Counted from the first letter of the stretch, positions 1 to 9,500 are shown. The stretch is 64,000 bases of DNA from Granulosicoccus sp964435305 (GCA_964435305.1 CAYSZH010000002.1:1-64000); one strand, 5' to 3'. Made by a program: numbers and translations. Notes: a model not told the origin generated them from the sequence alone.

Positions 1-282
1 ACCATCTGTGTATTCAGCATCGTCGCGATAACTGTTGTCATCTGAGCTGGAGCCCAATGCGCTGGGGCGTCCTTCAACGTTGTTTTGCAAGCCGTCCTTT
101 AAATGAAAATCTGTATTTTGTTTACGCGCTTCTTCAGCGCGCCCCTTCTCAGCAGACCCACGCTCAGCAGACCCACGCTCAGCAGACCCACGTTCAGTGC
201 GGTCATCTTCAAAACGCCGATTGTTGTCACCACGCGCATCTTCACCAGATTCACCGTTGTTGAATTTTTCGTCATTTGCCAT
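1..282 (-). CDS. Hydrophilic protein, 3' truncated by window edge
   Basis: An open frame starts with ATG at 282 on the minus strand and is still open at position 1, giving 94 visible residues beginning MANDEKFNNGE. The piece is very polar, with no signal peptide and no membrane segment, and carries three copies of the five-residue unit ERGSA encoded by a 15-bp direct repeat. An Asp/Ser-rich stretch follows (SSSDDNSYRDD). I do not recognise a family. The charged repeat and low-complexity composition suggest a disordered N-terminal region; the real domain probably lies to the left of the window. It is divergent from the zinc protease at 500. Coding status is inferred from the open frame and the phase-preserving repeat. 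Confidence 0.5.
   Translation of the reverse strand, partial: MANDEKFNNGESGEDARGDNNRRFEDDRTERGSAERGSAERGSAEKGRAEEARKQNTDFHLKDGLQNNVEGRPSALGSSSDDNSYRDDAEYTDG
148..192. repeat. Three tandem 15-bp repeats
   Basis: Three perfect copies of ctcagcagacccacg lie head to tail. Read on the minus strand they encode ERGSA three times within the partial hydrophilic protein. The unit is a multiple of three, so copy-number change would alter protein length without breaking the frame. Confidence 0.9.
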
Positions 283-499
283 ACTTTTTTTACGTTTGCG
301 CGAGCGTTTAGGTTTTAGCAGTGCCCAAAAGTGTGCACCAAGTCAACGTTGCCTTGGTCTATTATGGCACGATCGACACGCGTTAATGATTGCTCTTGAT
401 TAACACCAGAAAAATCAGCCACTTGAAATTGCCACTGCAGCCAATTAACGTAGTGGCACCCATTTTTAGATACTCAGGTAGCCACAAGTAAAAAAACCC

Positions 500-1186
500 A
501 TGCCGTATTTGATTCTTACCGCCGTATTAGCCTTGCTGGCTTATCTGCCTCAGCTCTGGGTTCGTCATGTCATGCGAAAATACTCAGCGGAGCGCGCTTC
601 AATTCCAGGTACCGGTGGTGAACTTGCGGTGCATCTGCTTAAGCGCTTCGACATTGACAAGGTTACAGTGGAAGAAACAGATGCAAACAATGATCATTAC
701 GACCCTGTCAGTGCAACTATCAGATTAAGCCCAGGCAATTTTAACGGCAAATCACTTACCGCGATTGCTGTAGCCACTCATGAAGTGGGCCATGCCATTC
801 AGTTTGAACGTCAGGAATCCATTTCGCAGTTGCGGCAACGGTATTTACCCACTGCATTTTTTCTTAAAAAAATGGGTATTGTAATGATCAGCGTCATTCC
901 AATTGTGGGAATCATGGTCAGATCCCCCGGACTCATAGCCTTGTTTATCGCGATAAGTCTGGGCTTGCAGTTACTGGGTGCTTTGTCCTACTTAATTGTT
1001 TTGCCGGAGGAATGGGATGCCAGCTTTAAGAAAGCCATGCCAATACTCATTGATGGCGAGTACGTTGATAACAACGATATTCCAGCTGTTAATAGTGTGC
1101 TCAAAGCAGCGGCCTTGACTTACCTTGCCCAAGCCCTGGCAGACCTTGTGAACATTGGTAGGTGGTTGATTATTTTGCGGCGTTGA
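500..1186 (+). CDS. YugP-like membrane zinc metalloprotease
   Basis: A 228-residue membrane protein of the neutral zinc metallopeptidase family typified by Bacillus YugP (Zn_protease_2). A hydrophobic N-terminus precedes the zinc-binding HExxH motif, seen as ATHEVGHAIQ near residue 95. Two or three hydrophobic segments follow, then LPEEWDAS, whose Glu is a likely third zinc ligand. The length matches the family. It probably acts on membrane or envelope proteins, but the substrate is unknown. A paralogue with the same HExxH and a LPVEWDAS motif lies at 19581-20303. The start has only a weak ribosome site. No operon partner is evident. Confidence 0.85.
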   Translation: MPYLILTAVLALLAYLPQLWVRHVMRKYSAERASIPGTGGELAVHLLKRFDIDKVTVEETDANNDHYDPVSATIRLSPGNFNGKSLTAIAVATHEVGHAIQFERQESISQLRQRYLPTAFFLKKMGIVMISVIPIVGIMVRSPGLIALFIAISLGLQLLGALSYLIVLPEEWDASFKKAMPILIDGEYVDNNDIPAVNSVLKAAALTYLAQALADLVNIGRWLIILRR

Positions 1187-1378
1187 GATCGTAGTTTTTC
1201 CATTCTTCACTCGCTGCCAAAAGCCCTTGTGTCGCGGCACATTACCTGCACTTTAACTGCCCAAGTAAACCTGCTTTAACCGCTCCGTGCTTAATTTTCC
1301 GTGCAATTCCGCTTTGCTCTTCAGTCGCCAGCGCAGTCATGCCTGTTGGCCTGGCCGTGACGACGGCTGGCTGACGCC

Positions 1379-2851
1379 ATGAAATTGACCATCGCTACAA
1401 GAAGGCGCTTCTATCGCGAAGCAAAAAAAGTGCTAGGTGCAGATCGTATTGTGCGTTTGCAACACACTTTCCAAAAACTGAAATCCACCGCACAGAAGAC
1501 CCGGAGCCGCGTTAGCACATGGCAAATCAAGCGTAAACCAGAACCCTGGATAAACGTGACATCGGTGCACCGTGTAGACGACCGCAGTCATCTTATCGTG
1601 GGGCATGTGAAATCAGCCCAAGGCGATCCAAACGTAACGATACAACTGCACAGTGGTACGGCTATTGATGTCAGTGCCAAGCTCCACCGTTATAGCGATA
1701 AAAAAACACAACGGAGTTGCGGCTTGATCAATGCGTTTGCGATTCTATGCCAAACGGCAGAAATCGATCAGCCCGTGCAAATCAGCATAATGGGTGATTG
1801 TGATACCAAGTGGACCACCAGCTGCCCGATCGCCATTGCGTCGGATAACGCGCTTGAGGACATCATTCAGTTACTGCACGTGATGGCAAGCTGTACCAGC
1901 AATAATCGCGAACTACTTTCCGCAGGTTTAGGAACCGCTATTTATCAGCGCTGGGAGAGGCGTATAAGCGATGCCGACGCTGCATTAACGGATGAACCTG
2001 AAGTCATCAGGTACAACGAGCATTGCGCCACCTTAAAACCAGACACTTCTATTATTATTCCAGTTTACGGTAGGCATGATTTTATCGATCACCAACTGGC
2101 ACATTTTGCTTGGGATGAGGAAATCAAAGCTAGTGAGATTGTGTTTGTGCTCGATGACCCACGTTTGCATAGCGCAGTTAAAGACAGCGCAGCAAACCTT
2201 GCCGAACAGTTTGATATCGCATTTTCCATTTTATATTTACCTAAAAATCTGGGCTATGCAGGGGCAAATAATGCAGGAGCGACTGCAGCACGAGGCGAAA
2301 ACCTGCTTTTACTGAATTCTGATGTATTACCAGAGGCGCCAGGCTGGCTAAGCAAAATGTACAAGGCCATTGACTATAAAACTGACGACTACCTGCTGGG
2401 TGCGCGCCTCCTGTATGACGACGACACCATACAACACAATGGTATGCGCTATGAGCAGGCCTCACGCTTTGATGGTCTATGGCTTAATCGCCATCCAGGC
2501 AAAGGCTTGCCTCGATCGTTATTCTCCAGCGATCAGCAAGCTGAGCCCAGAACGGCGGTGACCGGCGCGTGCATGCTTGTTTCAGCAAAAAACTACAGGC
2601 TCCTGGGTGGTCTCGAAACAGCTTATATATTGGGTGATTTTGAAGACTCTGACTTTTGCCTTAAAGCGCAACGTGCGGGCATTAAGGTCGCGATTGCACC
2701 CGCTGCGACCCTTTATCATCTTGAACGCCAATCCCAGTCACTGGTTACGCAATCGAGATGGAAACAGGATCTAAGCCATTATAACTGTTGGGTTCACTCT
2801 GTCCGTTGGCATGATGACTTATGCACATTGCAAGAGGATCGCGCAGCATGA
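1379..2851 (+). CDS. Family 2 glycosyltransferase with N-terminal extension
   Basis: A 490-residue protein. Residues from about 225 form a GT-A fold family 2 domain: SIIIPVYGRHDFI begins the nucleotide-binding strand, NLGYAGANNAG follows, and LLLNSDVLP supplies the DxD-like metal/sugar-nucleotide site. TGACMLVSAKNYRLLGGLE and FEDSDFCLKAQRAG are typical of rhamnosyl-type GT2 enzymes. The first ~220 residues have no motif I recognise and look like a basic segment plus a beta-rich domain. It overlaps the next glycosyltransferase by four bases (ATGA), so the two are translationally coupled. Probable role: assembly of a surface polysaccharide from a nucleotide sugar at the cytoplasmic face. Sugar specificity cannot be read from sequence. 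Confidence 0.85.
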   Translation: MKLTIATRRRFYREAKKVLGADRIVRLQHTFQKLKSTAQKTRSRVSTWQIKRKPEPWINVTSVHRVDDRSHLIVGHVKSAQGDPNVTIQLHSGTAIDVSAKLHRYSDKKTQRSCGLINAFAILCQTAEIDQPVQISIMGDCDTKWTTSCPIAIASDNALEDIIQLLHVMASCTSNNRELLSAGLGTAIYQRWERRISDADAALTDEPEVIRYNEHCATLKPDTSIIIPVYGRHDFIDHQLAHFAWDEEIKASEIVFVLDDPRLHSAVKDSAANLAEQFDIAFSILYLPKNLGYAGANNAGATAARGENLLLLNSDVLPEAPGWLSKMYKAIDYKTDDYLLGARLLYDDDTIQHNGMRYEQASRFDGLWLNRHPGKGLPRSLFSSDQQAEPRTAVTGACMLVSAKNYRLLGGLETAYILGDFEDSDFCLKAQRAGIKVAIAPAATLYHLERQSQSLVTQSRWKQDLSHYNCWVHSVRWHDDLCTLQEDRAA

Positions 2852-4170
2852 GTGATAAACCGCGTATTCTTGTTGTATCGCACGGTCACCCGGATAAAGA
2901 ACCAGGTGGTGGTGAGCTTGCCGCTCGATCTTTACATCAGGCTTTAAACAGCAGCGATAAATTTGACTCAGTATTTATGGCACGCAGCGATGACCCTTTT
3001 CCGGCTCACGAAGGCTGCGCTTTCTCTGGCACACAAGACACTTCCGAAGTATTATTTTATTCGTCTACGAAAGACAGGTTTCTATTCAAGCAAACCAACC
3101 CGGTGCGCGCTGCTGCACATTTTCGCGATGCACTGGAGATCATAAAGCCCGATATCGTTCACTTCCATCACTATCTTCATCTTGGCTTGGAGTTGTTTGG
3201 CGAAGTACGTCGCTATAACCCGCTAACCACCATCATTGTAACGCTGCATGACTATCAGGCGATATGCAATAACAACGGGCAGATGATCAAAACCGGTAGT
3301 CAGGCCCTGTGTAAGGCATCCAGCAGTATCGATTGCCAACAGTGCTTTCCTTCACGCCGGGTGCAAGACTTTATGCTTCGTGAACGGCATATAAAGAACT
3401 GGTTTAGCCTGGTGGATGCATTTGTTTCACCAAGTGAATTTCTGGCATCGCGATACATACAATGGGGCATCGATGCTGCGAGAATTCATTGTATTGAAAA
3501 CCTGTTAAGCACAGATGCCAATGCCGAAAAGGCCCAATCCGTAACACGATACAGAGGCACTGACGGTGGCTTGAAAACACGCTTTGCATTTTTTGGTCGC
3601 ATTAACAGTGTAAAAGGCATAGACGTTCTGCTACAGGCCGCCTTGCAACTACCTGCCGACATCCGGCAGAAAATTCAAATTGATGTTCATGGAACAGGTC
3701 TTGACAGGCAAGCTATTGTAAGTCAGCTTAAAATAAAACTGCTGGCTAAAAGGCTGGCTAAGGTCGTACGTCTGTGTGGAAGCTACCAGCAGGCTGAGCT
3801 ACCCACTCTTATGCAAAATGCAGATTGGATGATCATGCCATCTCGGTGGTGGGAGAATTCTCCCGTTGTGATACTCGAAGCCCGAAAACATGCCTTGCCT
3901 GTCATTTGTGCAAACATCGGAGGCATGGCAGAAAAAATCGCTGACAATGAAACAGGCTTGCATTTTCGCGCCGGCGACCCTCACTCGCTAGCAGAACAGC
4001 TGATCAAGGCAGTCAATTTAGGCGATAAACAAACAAGCTTCTCACAAAACATTCTGGCGACAAGCGATCAAGCAAACACGCTGCAACAGCATCTTCAATT
4101 ACACCAAAAACTGCTTAAGAATAAGCAGAAAAAAGTGCATTACACAGAACAGTTGCACGTTGTAAAATAG
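2848..4170 (+). CDS. Family 4 glycosyltransferase
   Basis: A 440-residue GT-B enzyme. The N-terminal domain starts ILVVSHGHPDKEPGGGELA, the usual glycine-rich GT4 entry. The C-terminal domain has FFGRINSVKGIDVLLQA and the donor-binding E-x7-E region PVVILEARKHALPVI. The ATG at 2848 overlaps the stop of the upstream GT2 gene; an earlier in-frame ATG at 2821 lies inside the GT2 coding region and is less likely. The coupled pair should act on the same glycan, for example in O-antigen or exopolysaccharide synthesis. A Cys-rich segment (CKASSSIDCQQCF) near residue 160 occurs in some GT4 relatives and may bind metal; this last point is inference. Confidence 0.88.
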   Translation: MSDKPRILVVSHGHPDKEPGGGELAARSLHQALNSSDKFDSVFMARSDDPFPAHEGCAFSGTQDTSEVLFYSSTKDRFLFKQTNPVRAAAHFRDALEIIKPDIVHFHHYLHLGLELFGEVRRYNPLTTIIVTLHDYQAICNNNGQMIKTGSQALCKASSSIDCQQCFPSRRVQDFMLRERHIKNWFSLVDAFVSPSEFLASRYIQWGIDAARIHCIENLLSTDANAEKAQSVTRYRGTDGGLKTRFAFFGRINSVKGIDVLLQAALQLPADIRQKIQIDVHGTGLDRQAIVSQLKIKLLAKRLAKVVRLCGSYQQAELPTLMQNADWMIMPSRWWENSPVVILEARKHALPVICANIGGMAEKIADNETGLHFRAGDPHSLAEQLIKAVNLGDKQTSFSQNILATSDQANTLQQHLQLHQKLLKNKQKKVHYTEQLHVVK

Positions 4171-4199
4171 GGGCATATTCTTGCAGCTGTATTAAACCT

Positions 4200-4598
4200 A
4201 TGTTCAGCCATATTACGCTCGGCTCAAACGATCTTGCAAAATCTGAAGTGTTCTATACTGCCTTACTATCACCTCTAGGCCTGCAGAAGATAATGAACAC
4301 TGGGGCTGATTCCACTGACTATTTTTGCTGGACAGCCCCGGAGGCTCACTCTCCCAAATTTTTTGTAGTAATACCATTTGACGATGCCAGCGCTAGCAAC
4401 GGAAACGGCACAATGGTGGCGTTTAACGCACCGTCCAAATTAAGCATTGACGAGGCCTATAGTGCAGCGATGGCCGCTGGTGGCTCAAGTGAAGGGGATC
4501 CCGGTGAACGCGCACACTATGGCAAGGGCTACTATGGCGCTTACCTTCGTGATCCGGATGGCAACAAGCTGCACCTGGCCTACAAGGCACCTGAGTAA
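4200..4598 (+). CDS. VOC (glyoxalase/bleomycin-resistance) fold protein
   Basis: A 132-residue protein of the vicinal oxygen chelate superfamily. It opens MFSHITLGSNDLAKSEVFYT and closes GAYLRDPDGNKLHLAY, the two hallmark beta-alpha-beta modules, and has the expected single-unit length. Many such proteins are uncharacterised metal-dependent lyases, isomerases or dioxygenases, or antibiotic-binding proteins. Its place between two glycosyltransferase genes does not suggest a substrate. It follows the GT4 gene by 29 bases and may be co-transcribed. Confidence 0.85.
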   Translation: MFSHITLGSNDLAKSEVFYTALLSPLGLQKIMNTGADSTDYFCWTAPEAHSPKFFVVIPFDDASASNGNGTMVAFNAPSKLSIDEAYSAAMAAGGSSEGDPGERAHYGKGYYGAYLRDPDGNKLHLAYKAPE

Positions 4599-4671
4599 TA
4601 AAGCAAGAGTGGAGGGGAAATACCATGCTTGAATTGCCTGCAGAACCATCACAATACTGTTAAGCCGCGTC

Positions 4672-5553
4672 ATGGCAATAGACACTTCCAAACACAATAA
4701 GGGCACCGTCAATATTGGCACCGACTACAATCGCACAGTCACCATCCGGCTTAAAGGCGGGCTTGGCAATCAGTTATTTCAGTACGCCACAGCCAGGGCG
4801 CTTGCTATAGAGAATAATGCCGCATTGTATCTGGATTGCGCCTGGTATAAACGCGCAAATAAAAATCGAGATTTAAAGTTAACGCTTTTTCCTATAAAGG
4901 CGCAATTAAAAGACATCAAAAAAGCACATAGGTTGGGATTAAAATGCGCTTACTCTGCAATGTCTATATTTCATTTAAACCAGGTACGTTATGCCACGGA
5001 ACCCGCATCCCACAATTACATCGATTTTAAAAAATCCCCTGCCAAACACATTTATATGGATGGATATTGGCAAGCCACACAATATTTCGAAAATCACCGA
5101 CAACTTTTGCTGTCTGAACTACAAGCGCCACAGAATATTCTGTCGACCTTACCACCCTCAATCGCAAACAACACCGTTTCTGTACACATCAGGCGCGGGG
5201 ATTATATGCACGACAAAAACGCGCATGTTGTAACTGAGCGCTATGTTCGTAGCGCCATGGCGCGGTTTAATAGTGAGCATCAGTTTTTATTTTTCTCGGA
5301 TGATATCCCCTGGTGCCAACAAACATTTAAAGCCGATAATATCGCATTTGCTAACAACCCATCCGATGTACATGATCTCATTCACATGAGCCGATGTTCG
5401 CACAATATTATCGCGAACAGCTCGTTTTCCTGGTGGGGTGCCTGGTTAAACACGACCCCAGAAAAACGGGTTATCGCACCGAGCCCATGGACGGCAGAGG
5501 GATCACACAAAGACATTCTTCCTGATGCCTGGGAAACTCAAGCCATCGCTTAG
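4672..5553 (+). CDS. Alpha-1,2-fucosyltransferase-like protein (GT11)
   Basis: A 293-residue enzyme with the three GT11 signatures: RLKGGLGNQLFQYA near residue 28, the GDP-fucose-binding VHIRRGDY (HxRRxD) near 173, and NSSFSWWGAWL near 247. The length is normal. It should transfer L-fucose from GDP-fucose to galactose or a related acceptor on lipopolysaccharide or exopolysaccharide. GDP-fucose derives from GDP-mannose, the product of ManC encoded at 7299, which makes the neighbourhood coherent. The gmd and fcl genes are not in the window. About 25 residues precede the first strand, so a later start is possible. Confidence 0.88.
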   Translation: MAIDTSKHNKGTVNIGTDYNRTVTIRLKGGLGNQLFQYATARALAIENNAALYLDCAWYKRANKNRDLKLTLFPIKAQLKDIKKAHRLGLKCAYSAMSIFHLNQVRYATEPASHNYIDFKKSPAKHIYMDGYWQATQYFENHRQLLLSELQAPQNILSTLPPSIANNTVSVHIRRGDYMHDKNAHVVTERYVRSAMARFNSEHQFLFFSDDIPWCQQTFKADNIAFANNPSDVHDLIHMSRCSHNIIANSSFSWWGAWLNTTPEKRVIAPSPWTAEGSHKDILPDAWETQAIA

Positions 5554-5590
5554 ATGTAAACACGTTATGTGCAGGCGGCGGCGCTGTGAG

Positions 5591-5618
5591 CCACTAGGCG
5601 TGCCCCACTAGGCGTGCC
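5591..5618. repeat. Tandem 14-bp duplication
   Basis: Two perfect copies of ccactaggcgtgcc, followed by a third partial copy (caactag), lie in the convergent gap between the GT11 and FkbM genes, just past the FkbM stop. It looks like a small slippage duplication; no function is evident. Confidence 0.8.
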
Positions 5619-5621
5619 CAA

Positions 5622-6356
5622 CTAGCCAAGCGAGGCGTGGGCAATAAAGTTGGTTGTCGTGAAATGCTCATCGTATTCTTTATACCGCTTCAATCGCATT
5701 AGTCCGAAAGGTGTGATGCGGTAAATAGTAAAGTTACGACTGCTAAAGTATTGCCAAAAATCACGAAAATACGTGCGGGTATCAATGTTACAGCCACCAA
5801 ATTCAAACTGGACTATTTGCGTGTGCATAATCGCCTCTTCGCTGCCGTTTAGTACATCCATTTCGTGCCCTTCAACATCCATTTTTACTATCGCGATAGG
5901 CTGACCGTCTAACTCTTTTTTCCAATAATCGTCAAATCGGATGGTCGTAATACTCTCTGAGAAATCGAACGTGTTGTTCTTATGATCAAGATCGCGCTTG
6001 GTTAAACTGGCAAGCCCTGATCCTTCTTTGTCTGCGTAAAGTGTAGCCATCCCGGCATCGGAGGACACAGCATAGGGCTCGATAGAAACTCGCGGCTCTG
6101 TATCAAATCGACTAGCTAACAATTGAATGTTTTTAGCTGATGGCTCAAACGTAATTACACGGGTTTCGGGAAATTTCGCAAGTAACTGTGCCGTGTAGTT
6201 GCCCACATTTCCACCAATATCAATGCACAATTGCGGCGAGGAAGTGTTAAGCAAACTTGCGATGCCAGCTATCTCTTTTTGGATTGAGCCGGAACCGTAG
6301 CCCTTGCCCTGAAACCTGGCAAAGCGACGTTCTATCAATGTGCTTATTTTATACAT
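5622..6356 (-). CDS. FkbM family methyltransferase
   Basis: A 244-residue SAM-dependent methyltransferase. Motif I is CIDIGGNVGNYTAQLL near residue 62, followed by VITFEPSAKN (motif II acidic residue) and IVKMDVEGHEMDVLNG, the signature of the FkbM family. FkbM relatives O-methylate sugars or polyketides; here the setting suggests O-methylation of a glycan. It starts 11 bases after the DUF268 gene stop on the same strand, so the two form an operon transcribed away from manC. Its stop lies convergent to the fucosyltransferase gene. Confidence 0.88.
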   Translation of the reverse strand: MYKISTLIERRFARFQGKGYGSGSIQKEIAGIASLLNTSSPQLCIDIGGNVGNYTAQLLAKFPETRVITFEPSAKNIQLLASRFDTEPRVSIEPYAVSSDAGMATLYADKEGSGLASLTKRDLDHKNNTFDFSESITTIRFDDYWKKELDGQPIAIVKMDVEGHEMDVLNGSEEAIMHTQIVQFEFGGCNIDTRTYFRDFWQYFSSRNFTIYRITPFGLMRLKRYKEYDEHFTTTNFIAHASLG

Positions 6357-6367
6357 GGCGCCAATTG

Positions 6368-7096
6368 TTAGAGAGCTGATTTACAGAACGTGTAAATTCC
6401 ACAGCCATACTTGAGTTTTCCGACAGTGTCAGAAATTAAGCTGTCCAAATGAAGGTCGCCAGCGTCGTCGACATAATCAAAACGTACAAGCTCAAGATTC
6501 TTTTTAACGCTTTCAAACTCGAGAATGCTTTCAGGATGGAAAACGCGATGAGCGTTAAAAAAAACCTGGTCCACTTTTCCGATGGGAAAGCTAATATACA
6601 GATGTCCATTGCTTTTTAGCATTCGGACTAGATTGTCGACCCCTTTTACATGCCCATTAACATCAATTGGGTCGCCGTAGCGACCCAGCCCAAAGTGCTC
6701 TATCGCATGCAAACATGAGACAGAGTCCGCTAGATCAATACTATCGTCACGCATAAAATCAGATTGTTTAAATCGGATGTTTTTATGTTCAGACTGTTGT
6801 AATTCGCGGATATCAAACACATCGATTTCGCGAAACGCGGCCACATGCGCGACGAACCCATCCACTCGCGATCCCACATCAATATGTCTTTCAGGATTTT
6901 TTTCGTGTAAAAAAGACGCAACGAGCAGGTCTTGATGGAAATAGTGGCCTTTTGCCACACCGGCCGTGTCGCCGTAATCATCCAGAATGGGGTAAAAGCG
7001 TGTTATCTTGCCGCCCTGTTTTTTCCACTCAGCGCGTTGCCCAAACACTTTCGGCGCAAAACGAAAATGTCGACCGAACAACTGTTTTATACGCAT
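6368..7096 (-). CDS. DUF268 family methyltransferase-like protein
   Basis: A 242-residue protein matching the DUF268 family, found in nucleotide-sugar and surface-polysaccharide clusters. A degenerate methyltransferase fold can be read: HIDVGSRVDGFVAHVA as motif I, DVFDIRELQ as motif II, and SVSCLHAIEHFGLGRYGDP as the family signature. The C-terminal part includes YISFPIGKVDQVFFNAHRVF. Function is not established; the fold implies SAM binding. It is first in a two-gene operon with the FkbM gene. A 202-bp gap separates it from divergent manC and must hold both promoters. Confidence 0.82.
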   Translation of the reverse strand: MRIKQLFGRHFRFAPKVFGQRAEWKKQGGKITRFYPILDDYGDTAGVAKGHYFHQDLLVASFLHEKNPERHIDVGSRVDGFVAHVAAFREIDVFDIRELQQSEHKNIRFKQSDFMRDDSIDLADSVSCLHAIEHFGLGRYGDPIDVNGHVKGVDNLVRMLKSNGHLYISFPIGKVDQVFFNAHRVFHPESILEFESVKKNLELVRFDYVDDAGDLHLDSLISDTVGKLKYGCGIYTFCKSAL

Positions 7097-7298
7097 ATCC
7101 GTTCACTTAAGTTGATACCTTGAAGCCAAATGGCTGTATTTTTACCGAAGCCTGTCAATTTTATAGGAAATTGCGCCGCCAGTTGGGCAATTATCCTGTA
7201 ATCTTTAGGCCGGATGTTGCCGATGTACCACCTCGTTATACCTATGTAGTAAACCCGGTCAATGTCCTCCAAAGCGACATCAGCCTACAATATTTACT

Positions 7299-8720
7299 AT
7301 GACTCAAAAGATTTATCCAATCATTCTCTGTGGCGGATCAGGGACACGTCTCTGGCCAGTATCCAGGCAAGCATTTCCAAAACAGTTTGCGCAACTGACC
7401 GATGAAGAATCGCTTTTCCAGAAAACCGTTAAGCGCCTCTCAGGGCCAATGTTTGCAGACCCAGTGGTTGTTGCCAACAATGATTTTCGTTTTATTGTCA
7501 CCGAGCAACTCTCACTCGCCGGAGCAAGTATGGCTTCAGTGCTAATCGAACCGAGCGCCCGCAACACGGCTCCAGCGGTACTGGCGTCGGCAATGTGGTT
7601 GCAGCAGCATGACCCAGATGCGCTAATGCTATTGGCACCGTCAGATCATTTGTTGCCCGAAAACGAATTATTCACCGCAGCGGTTACCGAAGGAATTACC
7701 GCTGCAAAAAATGGCGAACTGATTACATTTGGAATTAAACCAGACAGACCTGAAACTGGTTACGGCTGGCTGGAACTGAACAACCCGAACGATGAAGCAC
7801 CAGTAAAACTCAAGTCTTTTATCGAGAAACCGGATCTGGACAAAGCTAAAACGCTGCTCGAGAACCCGGCTTGCCTTTGGAATTCAGGCATTTTTATGTT
7901 CTCTGTAAAAGCGGTAATAGCGGCTTTCACGCAACATGCACCACAGCTACTCAGCGCGGCTAAAAATGCAGTGGATAACGCGAAACCCGATTTGGGCTTT
8001 TTAAGACTTGATGAAGCAGCCTGGGCGCAACTCGAATCCATATCGATCGATTACGCGATAATGGAAAAGTCAGACAATATCTCGGTTGTCCCGTACAACG
8101 GAGCTTGGTCGGATCTTGGCGGTTGGGATGCAATATGGAGAATCTCAGACCAAGACAGCAATGGCGTGGCGGCACAAGGCAAATCCATCGCCATCGATTG
8201 CCAGGACACGCTCATCCGCTGCGAAAGCGACACGGTGAAAGTTGTTGGTATTGGGCTTAGCAATACGATTGTTGTTGCGATGTCAGATGCTGTACTGGTT
8301 ATCGACAAGGATCACGCGCAAAAGATCGGGCCCGCTGTGAAGGACATGATGGATGATGGCATTAAGCAAGCCAAGGCCTTCCCTACCGACCACCGACCCT
8401 GGGGTTGGTTTGAAACATTGGCACTTAGAGATCGTTACCAGGTTAAAAAAATCGTGGTAAAGCCAGGTGGCATCCTGTCATTGCAAAGTCATATGCACAG
8501 ATCAGAACACTGGACCGTTGTCTCGGGCACCGCGAAAGTCACGCTAGGTGACAAACAAAAGCTGTTGAGTGAAAACGAATCCATCTACATCCCATTAGGG
8601 ATGACACATCGCATGGAGAACCCAGGCAAGCTTCCAATGGTACTCATTGAAGTACAAACCGGCCCCTACCTTGGCGAAGATGACATCGTGCGTTATGAGG
8701 ATGCCTATTCAAGAGACTAG
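7299..8720 (+). CDS. manC: Mannose-1-phosphate guanylyltransferase / mannose-6-phosphate isomerase
   Basis: A 473-residue bifunctional enzyme of the ManC/CpsB/AlgA type. The N-terminal nucleotidyltransferase has ILCGGSGTRLWPVSR and, further on, FIEKPDLDKA (pyrophosphorylase region). The C-terminal cupin (type II PMI) starts RPWGWFETL and has the metal-binding QSHMHRSEHW and PLGMTHRMENPG. It interconverts mannose-6-phosphate and fructose-6-phosphate and makes GDP-mannose, the precursor for mannose and fucose residues. Length and domain order are standard. It is divergent from DUF268/FkbM and is followed after only 18 bases by a porin gene remnant, which suggests a deletion downstream. Confidence 0.95.
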   Translation: MTQKIYPIILCGGSGTRLWPVSRQAFPKQFAQLTDEESLFQKTVKRLSGPMFADPVVVANNDFRFIVTEQLSLAGASMASVLIEPSARNTAPAVLASAMWLQQHDPDALMLLAPSDHLLPENELFTAAVTEGITAAKNGELITFGIKPDRPETGYGWLELNNPNDEAPVKLKSFIEKPDLDKAKTLLENPACLWNSGIFMFSVKAVIAAFTQHAPQLLSAAKNAVDNAKPDLGFLRLDEAAWAQLESISIDYAIMEKSDNISVVPYNGAWSDLGGWDAIWRISDQDSNGVAAQGKSIAIDCQDTLIRCESDTVKVVGIGLSNTIVVAMSDAVLVIDKDHAQKIGPAVKDMMDDGIKQAKAFPTDHRPWGWFETLALRDRYQVKKIVVKPGGILSLQSHMHRSEHWTVVSGTAKVTLGDKQKLLSENESIYIPLGMTHRMENPGKLPMVLIEVQTGPYLGEDDIVRYEDAYSRD

Positions 8721-8738
8721 GCACTATGCGTCTGTTTC

Positions 8739-9480
8739 ATGGCGGGCGAAGCCTTTTATGGGCTCTGCTTCACAAACGAAGACACTTTTGAACTGGATTC
8801 GCGTGTAGCCTTGCCGCTTGATTCTGTATTCAGTGAACAGTGGTCAGCTGCGATTTCAAGGCATTATTCGTGAGAATCAGAATGGCCAGGCCGCGGCAAT
8901 AGAATTCGGATTTCTGCGCTGGCTGCCTACCGATAATTTCGAAATTCGAGCTGGGCGCATGAGCTTGCCAGTGTTTCTGTTATCCGATCATCGCGAAGTC
9001 GGTTATGCCAACCTGCCCATCAGACCACCGGAAGATGTCTATTCACAAATTCCAATAAACCGATTTGATGGTGCCGATATTACGTTCGATACAGAATTTA
9101 ACGATATCCTGTTTCGCGCCCAGTTCACTACAGGCTCTGTACAACAACGCGTTTTTCAAAGACTGGATGCTGATAATAGAGATATTTTAGGACTTAATTT
9201 TCAGATTGAAAGAGGCCCCATTCGCGCGCGTTTAGGCTATACACAAAGTCAGCTCGATGTCGACTCTAACAACCCGGATATAGCCGCACTGCATGTTGCA
9301 ATACTACAGACAATTCCGGTTGCTCCCGTGCTTGCAGAAATCGAAAGTGATTTCTCAGGCGGGCGACGACAATTTACTTTCGATTCTGTTGGGCTGGCCG
9401 TAGACTATGACTTTGTATTCGCAGACTTCGAAGATGAGGGCGATGATATTACCTTAGCCGAATGCTTGGGCGAACAGACG
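8739..9480 (+). pseudogene. Porin gene remnant, frameshifted and truncated
   Basis: Two frames together encode part of a gammaproteobacterial porin-like barrel. Frame 3 (8739-~8850) reads EDTFELDSRVALPLDSVFSE, QWSA, then hits a stop. Frame 1 takes up the homology at about 8850 with LRFQGIIRENQNG and continues FEIRAGRMSLPVFLLSD, VGYANLPIRPPEDVYSQ, IPINRFDGADITF. These match the N-terminal third of porins usually annotated beside PstS-like proteins. There is no signal peptide and the barrel's C-terminal half is missing. The continuous frame 1 ORF (8818-9639) is therefore a composite, not a real gene. What is known is the family resemblance by recognition; the frameshift is seen directly. Confidence 0.75.
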
Positions 9481-9500
9481 AAGAGGTTGCCGCTGCCTAG

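Noticed and set aside
148..192. Possible CRISPR array
   Set aside because: Three contiguous 15-bp units without spacers, inside a coding frame.
7120..7302. 60-codon plus-strand ORF between DUF268 and manC
   Set aside because: It lies in the divergent promoter gap, overlaps the manC start and shows no ribosome site.
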